Assembly: GCF_000340215.1 (NCBI RefSeq) | Contig: NW_006921540.1 | Location: 3,425,402 to 3,489,401, forward strand | Source of the DNA: Pseudocercospora fijiensis CIRAD86 | Lineage: Eukaryota; Ascomycota; Dothideomycetes; Mycosphaerellales; Mycosphaerellaceae | Direction of reading: 5' to 3' | Length of the DNA stretch: 64,000 nucleotides | Shown: positions 1 to 11,098 of the stretch, in pieces | Layout of the letters: each line of letters starts with the position of its first letter | How positions within the stretch are numbered: the first letter of the stretch is position 1 | Position numbers and translations under genes: made by a program | The notes under the pieces: model-generated | What the model saw: the letters and a program-made list of their open reading frames with translations, nothing else | Database searches by the model: none | What the model was told of the DNA's origin: nothing

Positions 1-2959
1 AATGGCAGTAGAGATCTGCTCCGAACGTGCATTGGCCGTGACGGCGATGACGGGAACGTGACTGACAATCTTCCCGTTGTTCTGTCGTTCTCGGATGTGT
101 CGGATGCAAGTAAGACCATTCATGGTCGGCATTTCCAGGTCTAAAAGGATGATCGATAGGGGCGTGTCTGCGGAGCAGAAATGGGACTGGTCCAAAAACT
201 GAAGGCACTCTAGGCCATGATTTGCAACGTGGACGATACAACCTGCCCGTCGGAGTTGTTGGCTCATTACTTTCTGATTGATCGTGTTGTCCTCGACGAT
301 GAGGACGTGGAGCTGGTCTTTCTGCAGGCTGTCGTTTGGTTCCATTTTTTCTGTGTTGTTGGGAGAAGCTGCTGGTGACGCTGCTGCTGGCTGCCGTTTG
401 CTCACTCGTCGGCTGAGAGGGTGGAAGTCTTCAACGATGGAGCCACTTTGTCTGCGGTGTGTCGATATTTGGGGATCGGTTGGTTGCTCGAGAAGCAAGC
501 TACCCCGGCGACTGTACACGACTGGGCTGGCCGAAGCACTGGTGAACCGCACTGGACTAGGTCTTTGGGACGTGGACGAAGTCTGCTCAGTCCATCTTTT
601 GGCTCTGATGAAAAAGGTGAATACTGTCTTGCCTTCTGTGCTTGCAACTCCAATCTGGCCGCCTTGAAGTTCACACAGCTCGCGCGAGATGAAGAGGCCA
701 AGGCCGCTGCCACCATGTTGTCTGTCATGTATTAGCATTATTCGCCCCAAAAGTCGCTCGCTGATAACTCACATATAGAGATCTTCGGGCCTGCTTGTTC
801 AAACCTTGGAAATAGCACCTTCATTTCATCCTCATTCAGGCCCTTGCCAGTGTCATACACCGCCATCTGCAAGTATATGTCTGGGCCATTCTCGAGCTCT
901 GATCGGGGCGTCCGCGCTGGACGGCTATGACGAGCTGGTATGAACGTGATGCTATGGTGCTTTCCTGTTGGCTTTTGATAGCTTGCCAGGAGCCACGTCT
1001 CGTCCGATATCTCCTGGCCGGACTTCTTATCCGTCGACTGCCGCGGCTTTTTCATGCGGTATTCGACGGTGTGTATCTGCTCGTGCCATGGATGCCCCTT
1101 ATACTCGAGAATGTACGAGGGTAGTTGGATTTATAAGCAAGAGAAAGAGAAGCAATCTTCGGGATTATTCACTTACGGCTTGGTAATAGCTTGTGATTCT
1201 TGGCGCTCGGGTATATAAGTAGCTAGTGAGTCCTTTGTTCAAATAGCAAGCAATTCTATCGGTTTACCGCTTATCTACAACATCTGGCTTTTGCGCGTGC
1301 TCCTCTCGGGTCATGCCAAGCATTTCCAAGTAGGTGTCATTCACGTAGAGGGCTCGTCCAGAGACATCGAACATAAACATTCCAGTAGGTGCCGCTCCTG
1401 CCAGCCTTGCCAACTTGGCCTCGCTTTTCTCGGCTTTCAACGTCGTCATGCGGAGCTGCTGGGCTAGAGCGCTGTTGATGTCGTCGGCGAGTTTCTGAGC
1501 TCGTTGTTGCTCCTCGGGCAGGGACAAGTATCAGAGCGGCATTCTTCTCAAACAACATTGCAGAAGAGCTCGTACTCAGGGGTGAACGAACACAGCGGAC
1601 TCATCCCATACACCATAGGCAAGCACATCGGTCCCAGATATGGAGTTGATCGGGCTGGCAATGCCCATTCTAACAGGGGTGCCAAACCTTGACGTGGCCA
1701 CTGCGGATATGAGCGACGCAGGCAAGGTGTCATCCTGGGACGAGAGCGCCACGTTGCGCTTCGTCTTCCAAGCCTTGAGGCAGGCTTGCACGATGCTATC
1801 ATTGTAGTCGTTCTGTTCATTTAGCGGAAAGGGGTCAACTTTGTCCTGATAGTCATCCGAGATGCCGACAGAACCATAGAGTAGGCACTTCTTTGGATGC
1901 ACTGTGGAAGATGACCCGGAGGAATTGCTCTCGGAAGGCTTAGACTTCTCGGGAACGTCGTCTACCACGGCATATACCAGTGCGAATGGCACCTCTGCAG
2001 ATCGAATGCTACCAAGCACAGCAGGCCAGAGATCCGGAAGCGTCGGGGCAGAACGCAGCGATTTGCTCACGTCGTTGATCTCGCCTCTTCGACGCTCGGA
2101 CACCACTGCTGTCGTAGACTCGGTGAGCTCATCGTACGTCCCAACGACTTTACCAAGCTCCTCATACACTGGCAGCAACGTGAAATTCCAGTATAACTCC
2201 TCGAGAAAGCCTTGACACTGGATCGGTAACTCGAACTCGTCGATGCGTGTCGTGATACCAGCATAGGCGTTCTCGATGACACATCCAATGTTGTCCCACG
2301 CTTCCGCGAAGATTCCCTTCACACTCTTGCCAAGCGCATCTGGATGCTTTGCGCCCCATAGTGGAACGCAAGGCTCATTGTAGATGAATGTCATCTCCTT
2401 CCCCCAGACTATGAGTCTGGGGTTGGGATTGGCCATGATACTCAAAACATACATCTTCAAGAGCGGCGGCCATTGTTGCATTGGTCCGACTGGGGTAAGT
2501 GCCCAGTCGAAGTCTCGAACGAATTTGATCCATGGAGAGACGTTGGCGGGTTCTTCGCCTATCCAGTCGAAAGGTGACTTGTCGGTATGCCCACTAGCTA
2601 CGGAATCTCCACCCTCCGCCCAAGTCTTGTTTCCTTGGCCTTGTGCAATCGCTGTGCAGTATTCGCCCGACACCCGTAGCTGCCATCTCTTCCCGTCCAG
2701 CCATACTCCATGCCACTGTCCTCGTTGACTTGGAACAGTGGCTCGCAAGGCTTCGCTCAGGTCGGCAAGGTCGGAAGTAGTAGTCTGGTCAAATGCTGGG
2801 TTCTTGTAGGCTATCGGAAGCCCATGTTGAAGATCGCCCTGGATGGTGGAGGGTAGGAGTGGGAGGGAAGATGGCAGCAGGTCTGTCGTCGAGTGCCAGG
2901 AACTCCGCTATGGAACGAATTGCAGGAGGAAACCCAGCCCCTTGCACATCGTCGGCCAT
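1..2959 (-). pseudogene. Broken fungal hybrid histidine kinase (PAS / HATPase / receiver), 3' end beyond window
   Basis: Read on the minus strand from an ATG at 2959, the order is an N-terminal sensor region (2748-1576), a PAS core (about 1440-1270), a PAC-like segment (about 1110-990), an ATPase domain with G1 box DTGKGL and G2 box GGSGLGLF (about 900-640), a Ser-rich linker, and a receiver domain (about 345-1) with VEDN and the phospho-acceptor Asp in LLDLEMP. The receiver is cut by the window edge. The frame breaks near 2870, 1575-1520 and 730. The H-box and N-box segment (phosphoacceptor His and dimerisation helices), expected between the PAC segment and the G1 box, is absent: TWLLASY runs straight into QKPTGKHHS. 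Small introns seem to lie at about 1262-1225 and 1180-1110. With several frame breaks and no phospho-accepting His it cannot signal as a normal kinase. Family assignment is confident; pseudogene status is strongly supported unless several sequence errors coincide. Confidence 0.85.
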
Positions 2960-3483
2960 CGTTTCTTTGAGACTTGCATCCTCCTTGCCTCCTTGCCTCC
3001 TTTATTACCCAAGCCAGCCTGCAGCCCCTCGCAGCCGGGCTGGACTATTTGCGGGTCGCTAACGAAGATCTTAGATGAGCGCGTGTATTGATTGGATATT
3101 GCTTCGGATCCTGGGTAGTCTGTATTCTATCACTGTCGTGGCAGAATCTATACCTCACTCATCCCTAGGTCCCACTCTTCGTCACTCTTCGATAACTAGG
3201 AACGGGCGACGACGATTTATATCGGATACCCGCCCGAGAGACCTGCAGAAAGAATTTCATCGTCGGACAGCGCTCATCCAGACGTTGCTTTGCATCCCAC
3301 AATCGATTTATCAGCTCAGGATGAGGACCCCAACAGCATGGACTTTTGAATACCACAAAAGAGGGAGCTACAGTAACTTCCACCCTCTAGCTCCACCTTC
3401 ACCTTCATCCTTCCGTCTTTCTTGCACGCAATGCTTCTACTGGATCTGGACCTGGACCTGGACCTTGATGCGGCATTGGCATC

Positions 3484-4065
3484 GTGTTCACCGCCATCAT
3501 TTCATTGGATGCTTTCGACTTCGACGCAACTGTAACCCACACCTACGAATTCCCTCCGAACGCATCATCACTTGTTCAGAGTATCGAAGATGCCTCACAA
3601 GAAGGGAACCTCCCTCTCGTAATAGAAGCACTTGCGGTGCTCCGCCGCCTCGCACAACGCCAGAGCAGTATCCGTACTGGGCGTGCTCTTTTGTTGGCAA
3701 TGGAACATCAGCATTAGGATATAGTAGCATATCTGTTGTTCGAGGACATCGACACCTCGCACTACGAGGTGAAGAAAGCTACTTTGATCAAGAATACAGC
3801 AGTACTTTAGCTGTTATTTGAGAAAGCTTGGGATATCAACAGACCGTTAGGGTAAGATAGTCCACCAGCGCTTGCCTAAGAACACTTCAGCGCTCCATCC
3901 TATGGATCTCCTTGCTTACATGTTGCCTAGATATGCCGTTGAGGACGCCGACCTCTCTGATAAGCCACGGGGCAAGGCCCGACACCAATGACTCGCGTGG
4001 ACTCCTTGCTATAGAGCAGGCAGAAGCTAATGGCTACAGTTGCAGCGTAGTACTTGCGAGGGTAA
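3484..4065 (+). pseudogene. Ankyrin-repeat protein relic
   Basis: A readable frame from about 3484 gives a short N-terminal region, then ankyrin-like helices (DIVAYLLFED, KKATLIKNTAVL, LLFEKAWDINRPL). It is interrupted by in-frame TAG at 3715 and near 3810. Further downstream LLAYMLPRYAVEDADLSD and then, in another frame, LISHGARPDTNDSRGLL continue the same kind of repeat (the HGARPDTN motif is a classic ankyrin turn). The stops fit CAG-to-TAG or TTG-to-TAG changes, and at least one frameshift is needed near 3960. No complete gene remains. Fungal ankyrin proteins of this sort are usually cytosolic and uncharacterised, so no specific role is assigned. Confidence 0.55.
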
Positions 4066-6224
4066 GCTTCCTCGAGATCGTATATCAAATGGCTAATAAC
4101 TATTTATAGAGAAGTATAGCCTGATCATTACAGTCATCACAGGGGCGAGAGCTTCTTCCAGCACGTAATGCAGAGTCGGAGTGAGTACTCGGAAGCTACT
4201 GTAAGATGCTCAAACCTGGATAGCGGGTCGGATCGCCCTATGGATGCTACAGTAATGCTGGTGGTTCCCATCCTTGCTCTGCAGACTTCTGCATACAGTA
4301 CAGGAAGCGGCTTTCTAGCGCTTCTCTCCCGTTTACTTGATCGAGGCAAGTTTTCTGATCCTTGCTCTACGGAGCGTCTTGTGCCTACGGGAAGCGCTTT
4401 CTAGACCTTCCTTCCGTTTACTTAATCGAGGCAAATTTTCTGCGGTTCGTATACAGGTCCGTCCCTTGCTTGCGAAAGAATCTCGGAGGCAACGGGCATG
4501 GATTACCATCCAGTCTTGTCTCGGCTTCGCATATGCACAAGACGATCTGTAGGCTCTCTCCGTTTCAGCCCCTTCCCAGCTGAACGCAAGTCGAAGGCAA
4601 GCAGGCGTAGAGATAGGAGGCTATATAGATTCTCGAGCAAATACAAAATATACTCAATAGACGACAGTGAACCGTAGACGGACCAACATATGGCGTCGCC
4701 TGGCACGGGGCCTCAAATAGCCGCAGAGTAGCCTAGCTCTAGATACCTTAGGCTATTCTTCCATATACCTGGAACTGATCTATAGCGGCTCCTCGAGTAT
4801 ACTAGAGTAAACATGCAAGTCTGTAGGCTTGATTGGATTTGTAGCTCATAGATAGACATCTCTAGGTAGGCATAATACGCAACTTCAAGATCGGACTATT
4901 AGATCTACGGCTAGCCTAAATAACCCCTATTGTTGTTTATCTACGAATCTTACATAAAAAGACGGTGTATAGACTAGCGACGTCGATTTCTTAGCGCTCT
5001 ACAATTAGTCGGATTTCAAATGTTTTATTATATAACTCTATCTCTAGGCATCTAGGCATTATTCTATCCTACGAGCGACCGCTTCGCAATGCTTAGATTG
5101 CGTGCCAAGCAATCTATAGCATATCTAACTCTGCAGCTAGCTAGCTAGCCCTCCCCTTCCCCTTTAGGAGGATACTGTAGCATCGTGCAGTCGTATAGTA
5201 AAGACTTGAAGGGTGGAGAAGTGCAGATAAGGCCTAGTTTATGCCCTCGTTCTGCTTAGCAGACAACTCCTCATTTGCAGGCCTATACCATGCGATAACA
5301 AGGCTTTATGTTGGATCTATATTTAGGCTAGAAACAACCATAGATGGTATAGAAGTAGGCAAGCGCCGTTGCAAGCCTAGCCGCCGTAGTCGCACGATCT
5401 ATACCCTTGTCTTAGTTGACATACTTTTATACCTAGGTCGGAGAGCGGCTAGTTCTAGCGGTCCTTATCGTATGTTTCGTTAGCAGTAAACGGCAGCAGT
5501 AGTATCGTAACAGAGGCAATCTAGACGCGACCTATTCGCATAGCTGCACAATACGCCTTCAAATATATGAGTAAATATATTCATCGCATTCGTTCCTAGG
5601 TGCGATTCCAACAAGAAATGCGTAGTTGTTATGCTATTCAAGCTTTTCTGTAGGTGCATAAGGATAGGATAGCCGCGCTGCAAGCAACATCTGTCCTTAG
5701 GCTCTTCGATGAAGACTTTTCCCAGCCGCCAGCCTAAATCGAAAAGAAAGTGAAAAAGTGATAGTAGATTGTGGAAGGTGCGCACTAGGCTGCCTCCAAT
5801 CAGCAGCTTCTTCGAACCTTCACCTACAGATAGACCCACTTTTCCCTAGCAAGCAAATGGCCTCTTAGCAACACGACCACCATACACCGTCTGACCCCAT
5901 CGGAAGGCTATCAATTTTCCCCCTCTTTCAGCCAGCAAGGGTCTAAGCCAATTGCAGCCTCGCCTTTACGCTTGACGCCCAAGGCGATAGCCCTCCTATG
6001 TACAGACTCTGTAACAAGACCTTCATAACAATAACATCGGCTTCGAGGATCAGGCTCCGCCGTGGATAAGCCGAGAGAGGGTTGTTTAGAGACACATGCG
6101 GGTACAAGGAAGATAGTTACATCGAGCGCCCGAGGAGGAGATAGCAGTACGGCATTTATACTCCTTACGTGTCGGTCTTAAGACTGATACACACCGTCGA
6201 ACATGCAATAACAACTCAGGCAAC
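4066..6224. other. Gene-poor stretch, partly RIP-like
   Basis: Apart from the 87-bp duplication I see no convincing gene. From about 4700 to 5700 the sequence is rich in CTATA/TAG words like the mutated repeats elsewhere in the window, suggesting old transposon debris. A 119-codon minus-strand frame at 5480-5839 (start codon not ATG) has mixed hydrophobic composition and no family I recognise. The last 200 bp must hold the promoter and 5' UTR of the Zn2Cys6 gene that starts at 6225. Confidence 0.45.
4269..4442. repeat. Imperfect tandem duplication, unit about 87 bp
   Basis: Two adjacent copies share GATCCTTGCTCT at the start (4269 and 4356) and GAAGCG-CTTTCTAG then CCGTTTACTT-ATCGAGGCAA towards the end. 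A possible third partial copy follows (TCCCTTGCTTGCG, about 4462). No protein reading is evident. Confidence 0.6.
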
Positions 6225-8324
6225 ATGAGCGAGCCGATGACTAGCAGAGCGAAGATTTCCAAGAGCCGGAATGGTTGTGGCGAATGTAAACGAAAGCGGA
6301 TGAAGTGCGATGAACACCTCCCCTCATGCTGGAACTGCGCTCATCGAAAGGTCGAATGTCCGGGATATACGCGTGAGCTCAAATGGTCGACCAAGTACGA
6401 GAAGTTCAAGACTCCTAGGCCGAGGACCAAGTCGGCAGCAGCAGCGGAGCGAACATCATCGCTGTTACGCCAACAATTCCAGGAAGTAATTCAAGCAATA
6501 GGCAGTCGGCGGGCCACCCTGGGCTCACTGTCCGACGAAGAGAGTCCAGGCGCTCGCAACGCACATGAGTGTTATCTGGGCCCAAGCACACTGTCGGATG
6601 ATGAAGCTCTTGTCAAGACTCCATGGGTCGAGCGACGACCGTCATCCAGCTCTAGTCGTGCCGATACCAACCCACAAGACGCTGGGGCAGAGGATGCACT
6701 CTTAAATTGTAGCAGCGGCTATGACCAGCATTCAATTGCTTTGCATTCACCAATTCAACATGACATGCCCGAATCTCAGCTGTGTGAGCCAAGCCAAGCA
6801 CATGCCACCAGTAGGCAAGGGGACCGTCAACTGGCTGACGATCAAGACGTTATGCAGGACTCAGACTACGACGACGACGACGAGGAAGCGTTTCGATCTC
6901 CGTCATTCGAGAGCGCTTTGGTCTCTTCGCCTGGCTTGCAGCAATATCTCTCCTTGTGGAACGATTTTGTGCCAAGCAGTGAAGATCGAGCAGTCGACAG
7001 ACTCTTTCCACACTACTTCGAAACCGTCTGCAGAGTGATGAGCTGCTTCGACTCTACCCAGAATCCTTATCGCACAGATATTCCAGACGCCCTTCACAGC
7101 TCGCCATATGTTTTCAATTGTATGATGGGCATGGCTGCTGCGCATATGGCAAACTATGACAAGGAGATGGCGTTGACGGCAATCTCATATCAGACGGAAG
7201 CTATGGAGAGCCTACAACTCCAAATGAGCGGTCTTCTCCCATTCGATAGCGTCAATGGAGGAGCGACGACTTATCAAACTCTACTCGGCACCATCATGTT
7301 GGGAATGACATCGGCTTGGCATGATCCGTCTGCAAATGGCATGTCACACCTCCGTGGTGCTCGCCTTCTTTTCAGAGCATGGTGCCAGGAGCAACAGATT
7401 TGCGATCACAATGGCCGCGTGAAAGTCCTGACCAGGGAACAGAACTTCATAGTGGGCTCCATGGCGTACTGGGAGTGTCTCGCCTCCTTCATTTGCGACC
7501 AACCCGTGGGAGCGATTCACTATCTCCTGCCTTTTTGTACCTTGGCCGAAGGGCAGATCGTCTATCCGCATTCCTGGACTGGAGTCTCCACGCCCATGTT
7601 CATCTTGACAGCGCAAGTCGGGGTTTTATTGCGCCAGAAACGAGTGCTAGAGAAGCTCGCCCTGATCAGACGCGGCGCCGAAGCAAAGGACAATCTTGAT
7701 CTGGAGCTGATCCAAGATGCCAGCGATCTCCACGACAAAATCACAGAATACGAGCTTCCTCCCATGGCTTCCATCGAAGACACCGGCGATCCCAATACCC
7801 CAATCAGCCATCTCTGCGAAGTCACGAATGTGTATCGCTTCACAGCCTTGCTGGAACTTTACCGCGCCTTCCCATTGCTCGCACAGCAACCCGACCCCGA
7901 CAACATCACGATGAACCCTATGAAGGTCCAAAGCGACGCGGATGACCTAGCCTTCGACCTCGCAACCAGCATCATCACAATCATATCCGACATGCCTCGA
8001 TCCTCCGGCGTCTACACAGTCCTCTGCATTCCTCTCATCAGCGCCGGTTCCGCCTTGCAAGCATACCAAGCTCCCTCGAAAGGCGACCTGACACGCATGA
8101 GACGCTCGCGCTCGAACGTAGATTCATGGCGCGAAAACTCTCGACAGCAGATTTTGCATACTTCGCGACAGATTGGGTTGGCCCCTTTTAAGCGTTTGGC
8201 TAAGTTGGTGCAGGAAGTCTGGACGCGTGCAGATATGCTGGCGGATATGGCTGCCGATCCGGAATATCCTGTGCACTGGATCGATGTGATGATGGAGATG
8301 CACTTGGAGACGCTTTTTGGGTGA
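6225..8324 (+). CDS. Zn2Cys6 fungal-specific transcription factor, 699 aa
   Basis: A single uninterrupted frame opens with an ATG at 6225. Residues 18-45 hold a complete binuclear zinc cluster, Cys at 18, 21, 28, 35, 38 and 45 (spacing 2-6-6-2-6), followed by PGY, then a basic linker. This is the DNA-binding domain. An acidic low-complexity stretch (QDSDYDDDDEEAF, about 212-224) separates it from a long helical regulatory region of the fungal-specific transcription factor domain 2 type, running to a C-terminus ending MEMHLETLFG. It should act in the nucleus as a sequence-specific activator or repressor. The target pathway cannot be told from the sequence. It is flanked by a minus-strand sterol-reductase-like gene downstream, but no cluster logic is evident. 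Length is normal for the family and no intron is needed. Confidence 0.9.
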   Translation: MSEPMTSRAKISKSRNGCGECKRKRMKCDEHLPSCWNCAHRKVECPGYTRELKWSTKYEKFKTPRPRTKSAAAAERTSSLLRQQFQEVIQAIGSRRATLGSLSDEESPGARNAHECYLGPSTLSDDEALVKTPWVERRPSSSSSRADTNPQDAGAEDALLNCSSGYDQHSIALHSPIQHDMPESQLCEPSQAHATSRQGDRQLADDQDVMQDSDYDDDDEEAFRSPSFESALVSSPGLQQYLSLWNDFVPSSEDRAVDRLFPHYFETVCRVMSCFDSTQNPYRTDIPDALHSSPYVFNCMMGMAAAHMANYDKEMALTAISYQTEAMESLQLQMSGLLPFDSVNGGATTYQTLLGTIMLGMTSAWHDPSANGMSHLRGARLLFRAWCQEQQICDHNGRVKVLTREQNFIVGSMAYWECLASFICDQPVGAIHYLLPFCTLAEGQIVYPHSWTGVSTPMFILTAQVGVLLRQKRVLEKLALIRRGAEAKDNLDLELIQDASDLHDKITEYELPPMASIEDTGDPNTPISHLCEVTNVYRFTALLELYRAFPLLAQQPDPDNITMNPMKVQSDADDLAFDLATSIITIISDMPRSSGVYTVLCIPLISAGSALQAYQAPSKGDLTRMRRSRSNVDSWRENSRQQILHTSRQIGLAPFKRLAKLVQEVWTRADMLADMAADPEYPVHWIDVMMEMHLETLFG

Positions 8325-8440
8325 TGCGTTTTGTGTGATTTGTCTCAGCATGAATATGATTTTGTTGAAGTCGCGAAGTCTGTGGAAAGATTTTTGTTTT
8401 TGCGGCTAATAACTTATTGTTTCTATACGTCGCTTCAATT

Positions 8441-8694
8441 TTATACCTCGACAGTAAATAGTGCGTACCAATGCAATGCAGTAGTGAAATCGATCTCCTC
8501 ACCGCTATGACTCCCATAGCTGCCAAAATTACCTTCAATCTCATCTTCATCTTCCTTAGAAACAACCGCCTGATCAAGTTGATCTCGCACACTGGGGTGG
8601 TTACAGTTCCACCAAGGCTGAACAGATTTCCTTGATGGCCCACGAGGATAAGGCAATTCGCCACCAACAACGGTAAAGACATGTGCCGCGTGGT
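8441..8694 (-). other. Possible 3' exon or relic of a small unknown protein
   Basis: An open minus-strand frame from about 8694 to a stop at 8441 reads plausibly as protein: a GGELPYPRGPSRKSVQPWW segment followed by an acidic tail (SKEDEDEIEGNFGSYG). It has no in-frame ATG, so it would have to be a terminal exon, or what is left of a gene. It lies downstream of the Zn2Cys6 gene on the opposite strand. I do not recognise the family. Confidence 0.25.
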
Positions 8695-9347
8695 AGTTGG
8701 ATAGAGTTCACGGAGTGCTGGCTTTCCTTATGGCCCGGTAGAACTATGTTTTGCATTGCCATTGGTCGTTGCCAGGGTTCCGTGAGGTCCTATCTCAGCG
8801 TAGACACTGTTTCAATTAGCTGAACCTTATGGCTTCGGTATTAGTTAAACGATAGTTCTAATTATAGCAATTGAATGGATCCGGTCCAAGTCCGGTTATC
8901 GATTCCATCTCGGCATTCTAAGTGCAGGTCTCTAAGGTCTTTTCGTCTCGAGAAAGATACCCGGTACCTGGGATGATCACACCGTAAGAATTTTCCAGGT
9001 TGAGACTGCTTGGAACGTTTCCGGCCTGGCTTTCACGACGCTTTTCTGGTCGATATGACTATCTTTTGTGCGAGGCATGTTGGAGGAGAAAGTTGGGAGT
9101 GCTCTGCTGCTGGATTCGAGAACGGTATGCATGTGCCTATGTATATCTGCTATAGAAACACCGACCGTGCCGCTTAACTTTCTTCACGTCTCTCGAAGAT
9201 AGATACCGCGCTATATTCGATGTGGTAGAAATTACGTTCCACGTGACGCCAAATTGCGGTCCTGGTATGGTTCCATGAGGGCTTAGTCTTCCTGCGCGTG
9301 TGGGTTCAGACAAACCTACAGAGGAGGAGGCCCGTCTCTCATTACAT
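8695..9347. other. Intergenic, nothing recognised
   Basis: No frame longer than background and no repeat or RNA gene noticed. It would hold the 3' end region of the sterol-reductase-like gene. Confidence 0.4.
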
Positions 9348-11006
9348 CTAGTCTATAGTAATATTCTTCTCCGTGCGACTTCCAATCTCTCCCTTCGATT
9401 GTGCTGGCTGCAGAGTACTCACGAAGGGCGGCCTCCGAGGCAGCAAGTACTCTGAACCGATGATACACATCAGCCATCCGTATAATCCAGCCAGTGGCCA
9501 TACACTCCAAAGCATTTCAACCAACTGGTTCCACAAGCTTCGATCACGGACATTGCTTGCAGCACTGGATTCGCAAGCCTTCACTTTCTCGTAAATGCTC
9601 GGCAAGGAAGTTGCATGATACTTCTGTCTGGTCATATCGTACCGCTTTCGATCGCCATAGCTGTTCCAGAATTCCTGCTCTGTATAGTATGTTTGGGCAT
9701 AGAGCCATTTCTGACCACCAAGAGTATGGATCTCAGCCTCGAACGCCCGATTCCAAGCGACGGCATCTTCGTATTTTGGTGGCCCTGGACCCCATACACC
9801 AAAGTTCAGCATCATTTCTGGCTTTTGTGACGGGGGAACGTCTTGAGCATGGGCTGTGCCAGACACTGGCGAGGGAGGGTCTGCCAGAAGACCATATGCC
9901 GAGTTTGCTGATTTGCCGCGAAGTCTTATGGGACATAGCCAGAGAGGGTAGTTTCTGAAGTTTTCGTCAAGATAAGACACAAGCTTCGAAGCGCTGTCAA
10001 GAGGCACGGAGACATCTTGGATGACATACGTGGACGAGAGACCACTGTGATGTAGTGCACTGTACATGATTCGAGTATGCGTATAAGTGTCTAGAAGCCA
10101 TCTGGTGAAGCGATTCAGGGGCACAGCGAAGTACTTGTATGTGTACTTGCTGATCCAGAATGCACCTCGTTCGTATCGAAACAGATAGTCCTGGATAGGC
10201 ACATATTCGGTCCAGACGCACTGCTCTTGCTGCTCAAGAAGTCGTTCTGCATTGATGTAGAACCAGTCGTCCCAAGGTCTGGAGAAAGTGCGTAGCTTGC
10301 AATGCGAGGGAACAATATCAACCAGCTTGCCGCAACACAGTACACCACGATCTCGGGCGAACAGAATCCCGTCAAGGTAGTCCAATGTATCTCCTTCGGA
10401 AAGCTCCTTAATTCGTACGACAGCGTCATCGACCCCAGTTATCCGTTCATATATGAGCTCGACAAATGGTTTGGCATCGATAAGCTCCAGTGCTAGAAGT
10501 GTGACCACACCCATTGTTCCGAAAGATGCAGCAGCAGCATGAAACAGCTCCACGGTCGATGGATCATCGGGTGATGCGATTACAACATCGCCGTTGCCCA
10601 ACACGATTTCAATGGCGACCACCGTTCGATCAAATAATCCGTGTCGAAAAGAGCTGCTTTCCCCACTTGTTCCAGCGAAACCACCTCCTGCTGTGATACC
10701 CGGAAACTCCATCACCACAGGAGGTATCAGGCCCATTTTGAGTGTTTCCGCGACCAGTTTGTCCATTGGCACATTTGGCCCAACGAATGCAATTTTGGAG
10801 TCTCTGGAGACTTCGACGCCAAGAACCCGATTCAGAGGACTGATGTCAATGATATTATCATGATTTCGGGAAGACTTCCTGGTGCTATTTGTAGAGCCAT
10901 GATAGATTCGGAAGGCAGTTTTGTTGTCGTAGAACGTGCGGACTTTTGCCGCCACATGTGCAACGGCTCGTTGGTGTGCTTCATCACGAGGCAATTGAAA
11001 TGCCAT
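9348..11006 (-). CDS. Delta(24)-sterol reductase-like FAD oxidoreductase (DHCR24/DIMINUTO family), 552 aa
   Basis: Reading from the ATG at 11006 gives a PCMH-type FAD-binding domain (about residues 30-190). Its FAD loop FPGITAGGGFAGTSGESSSF at 101-120 is followed by GLFDRTV, a signature of the Delta(24)-sterol reductase family. The family reduces the C24 double bond of sterol side chains using FAD and NADPH at ER membranes. The 552-residue length is close to that of animal and plant members. The open frame continues upstream, but 11052-11098 looks like a 47-nt 5' UTR intron (donor GTAAGT, acceptor CCCCAG), and MAFQLPRDEA resembles a natural N-terminus, so I chose 11006. In ergosterol-making fungi the substrate of these homologues is uncertain. 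Confidence 0.85.
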   Translation of the reverse strand: MAFQLPRDEAHQRAVAHVAAKVRTFYDNKTAFRIYHGSTNSTRKSSRNHDNIIDISPLNRVLGVEVSRDSKIAFVGPNVPMDKLVAETLKMGLIPPVVMEFPGITAGGGFAGTSGESSSFRHGLFDRTVVAIEIVLGNGDVVIASPDDPSTVELFHAAAASFGTMGVVTLLALELIDAKPFVELIYERITGVDDAVVRIKELSEGDTLDYLDGILFARDRGVLCCGKLVDIVPSHCKLRTFSRPWDDWFYINAERLLEQQEQCVWTEYVPIQDYLFRYERGAFWISKYTYKYFAVPLNRFTRWLLDTYTHTRIMYSALHHSGLSSTYVIQDVSVPLDSASKLVSYLDENFRNYPLWLCPIRLRGKSANSAYGLLADPPSPVSGTAHAQDVPPSQKPEMMLNFGVWGPGPPKYEDAVAWNRAFEAEIHTLGGQKWLYAQTYYTEQEFWNSYGDRKRYDMTRQKYHATSLPSIYEKVKACESSAASNVRDRSLWNQLVEMLWSVWPLAGLYGWLMCIIGSEYLLPRRPPFVSTLQPAQSKGEIGSRTEKNITID

Positions 11007-11051
11007 CGTCAAGGTCGTAGGCAAAGGAGTGTCAACGTGGTTTGAATCAGA

Positions 11052-11098
11052 CTGGGGCTCTATTGTACTTATCAGCAGCAAAGCACTGAATAACTTAC
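11052..11098 (-). other. Probable 5' UTR intron of the sterol-reductase-like gene
   Basis: On the minus strand a consensus donor GTAAGT at 11098 and an acceptor CCCCAG ending at 11052 bound 47 nt just upstream of the chosen start codon. Confidence 0.45.

Noticed and set aside
3075..3821. 248-codon plus-strand frame
   Set aside because: It overlaps the ankyrin relic in another register, is Arg/Ser/His-rich and has no family resemblance; likely chance.
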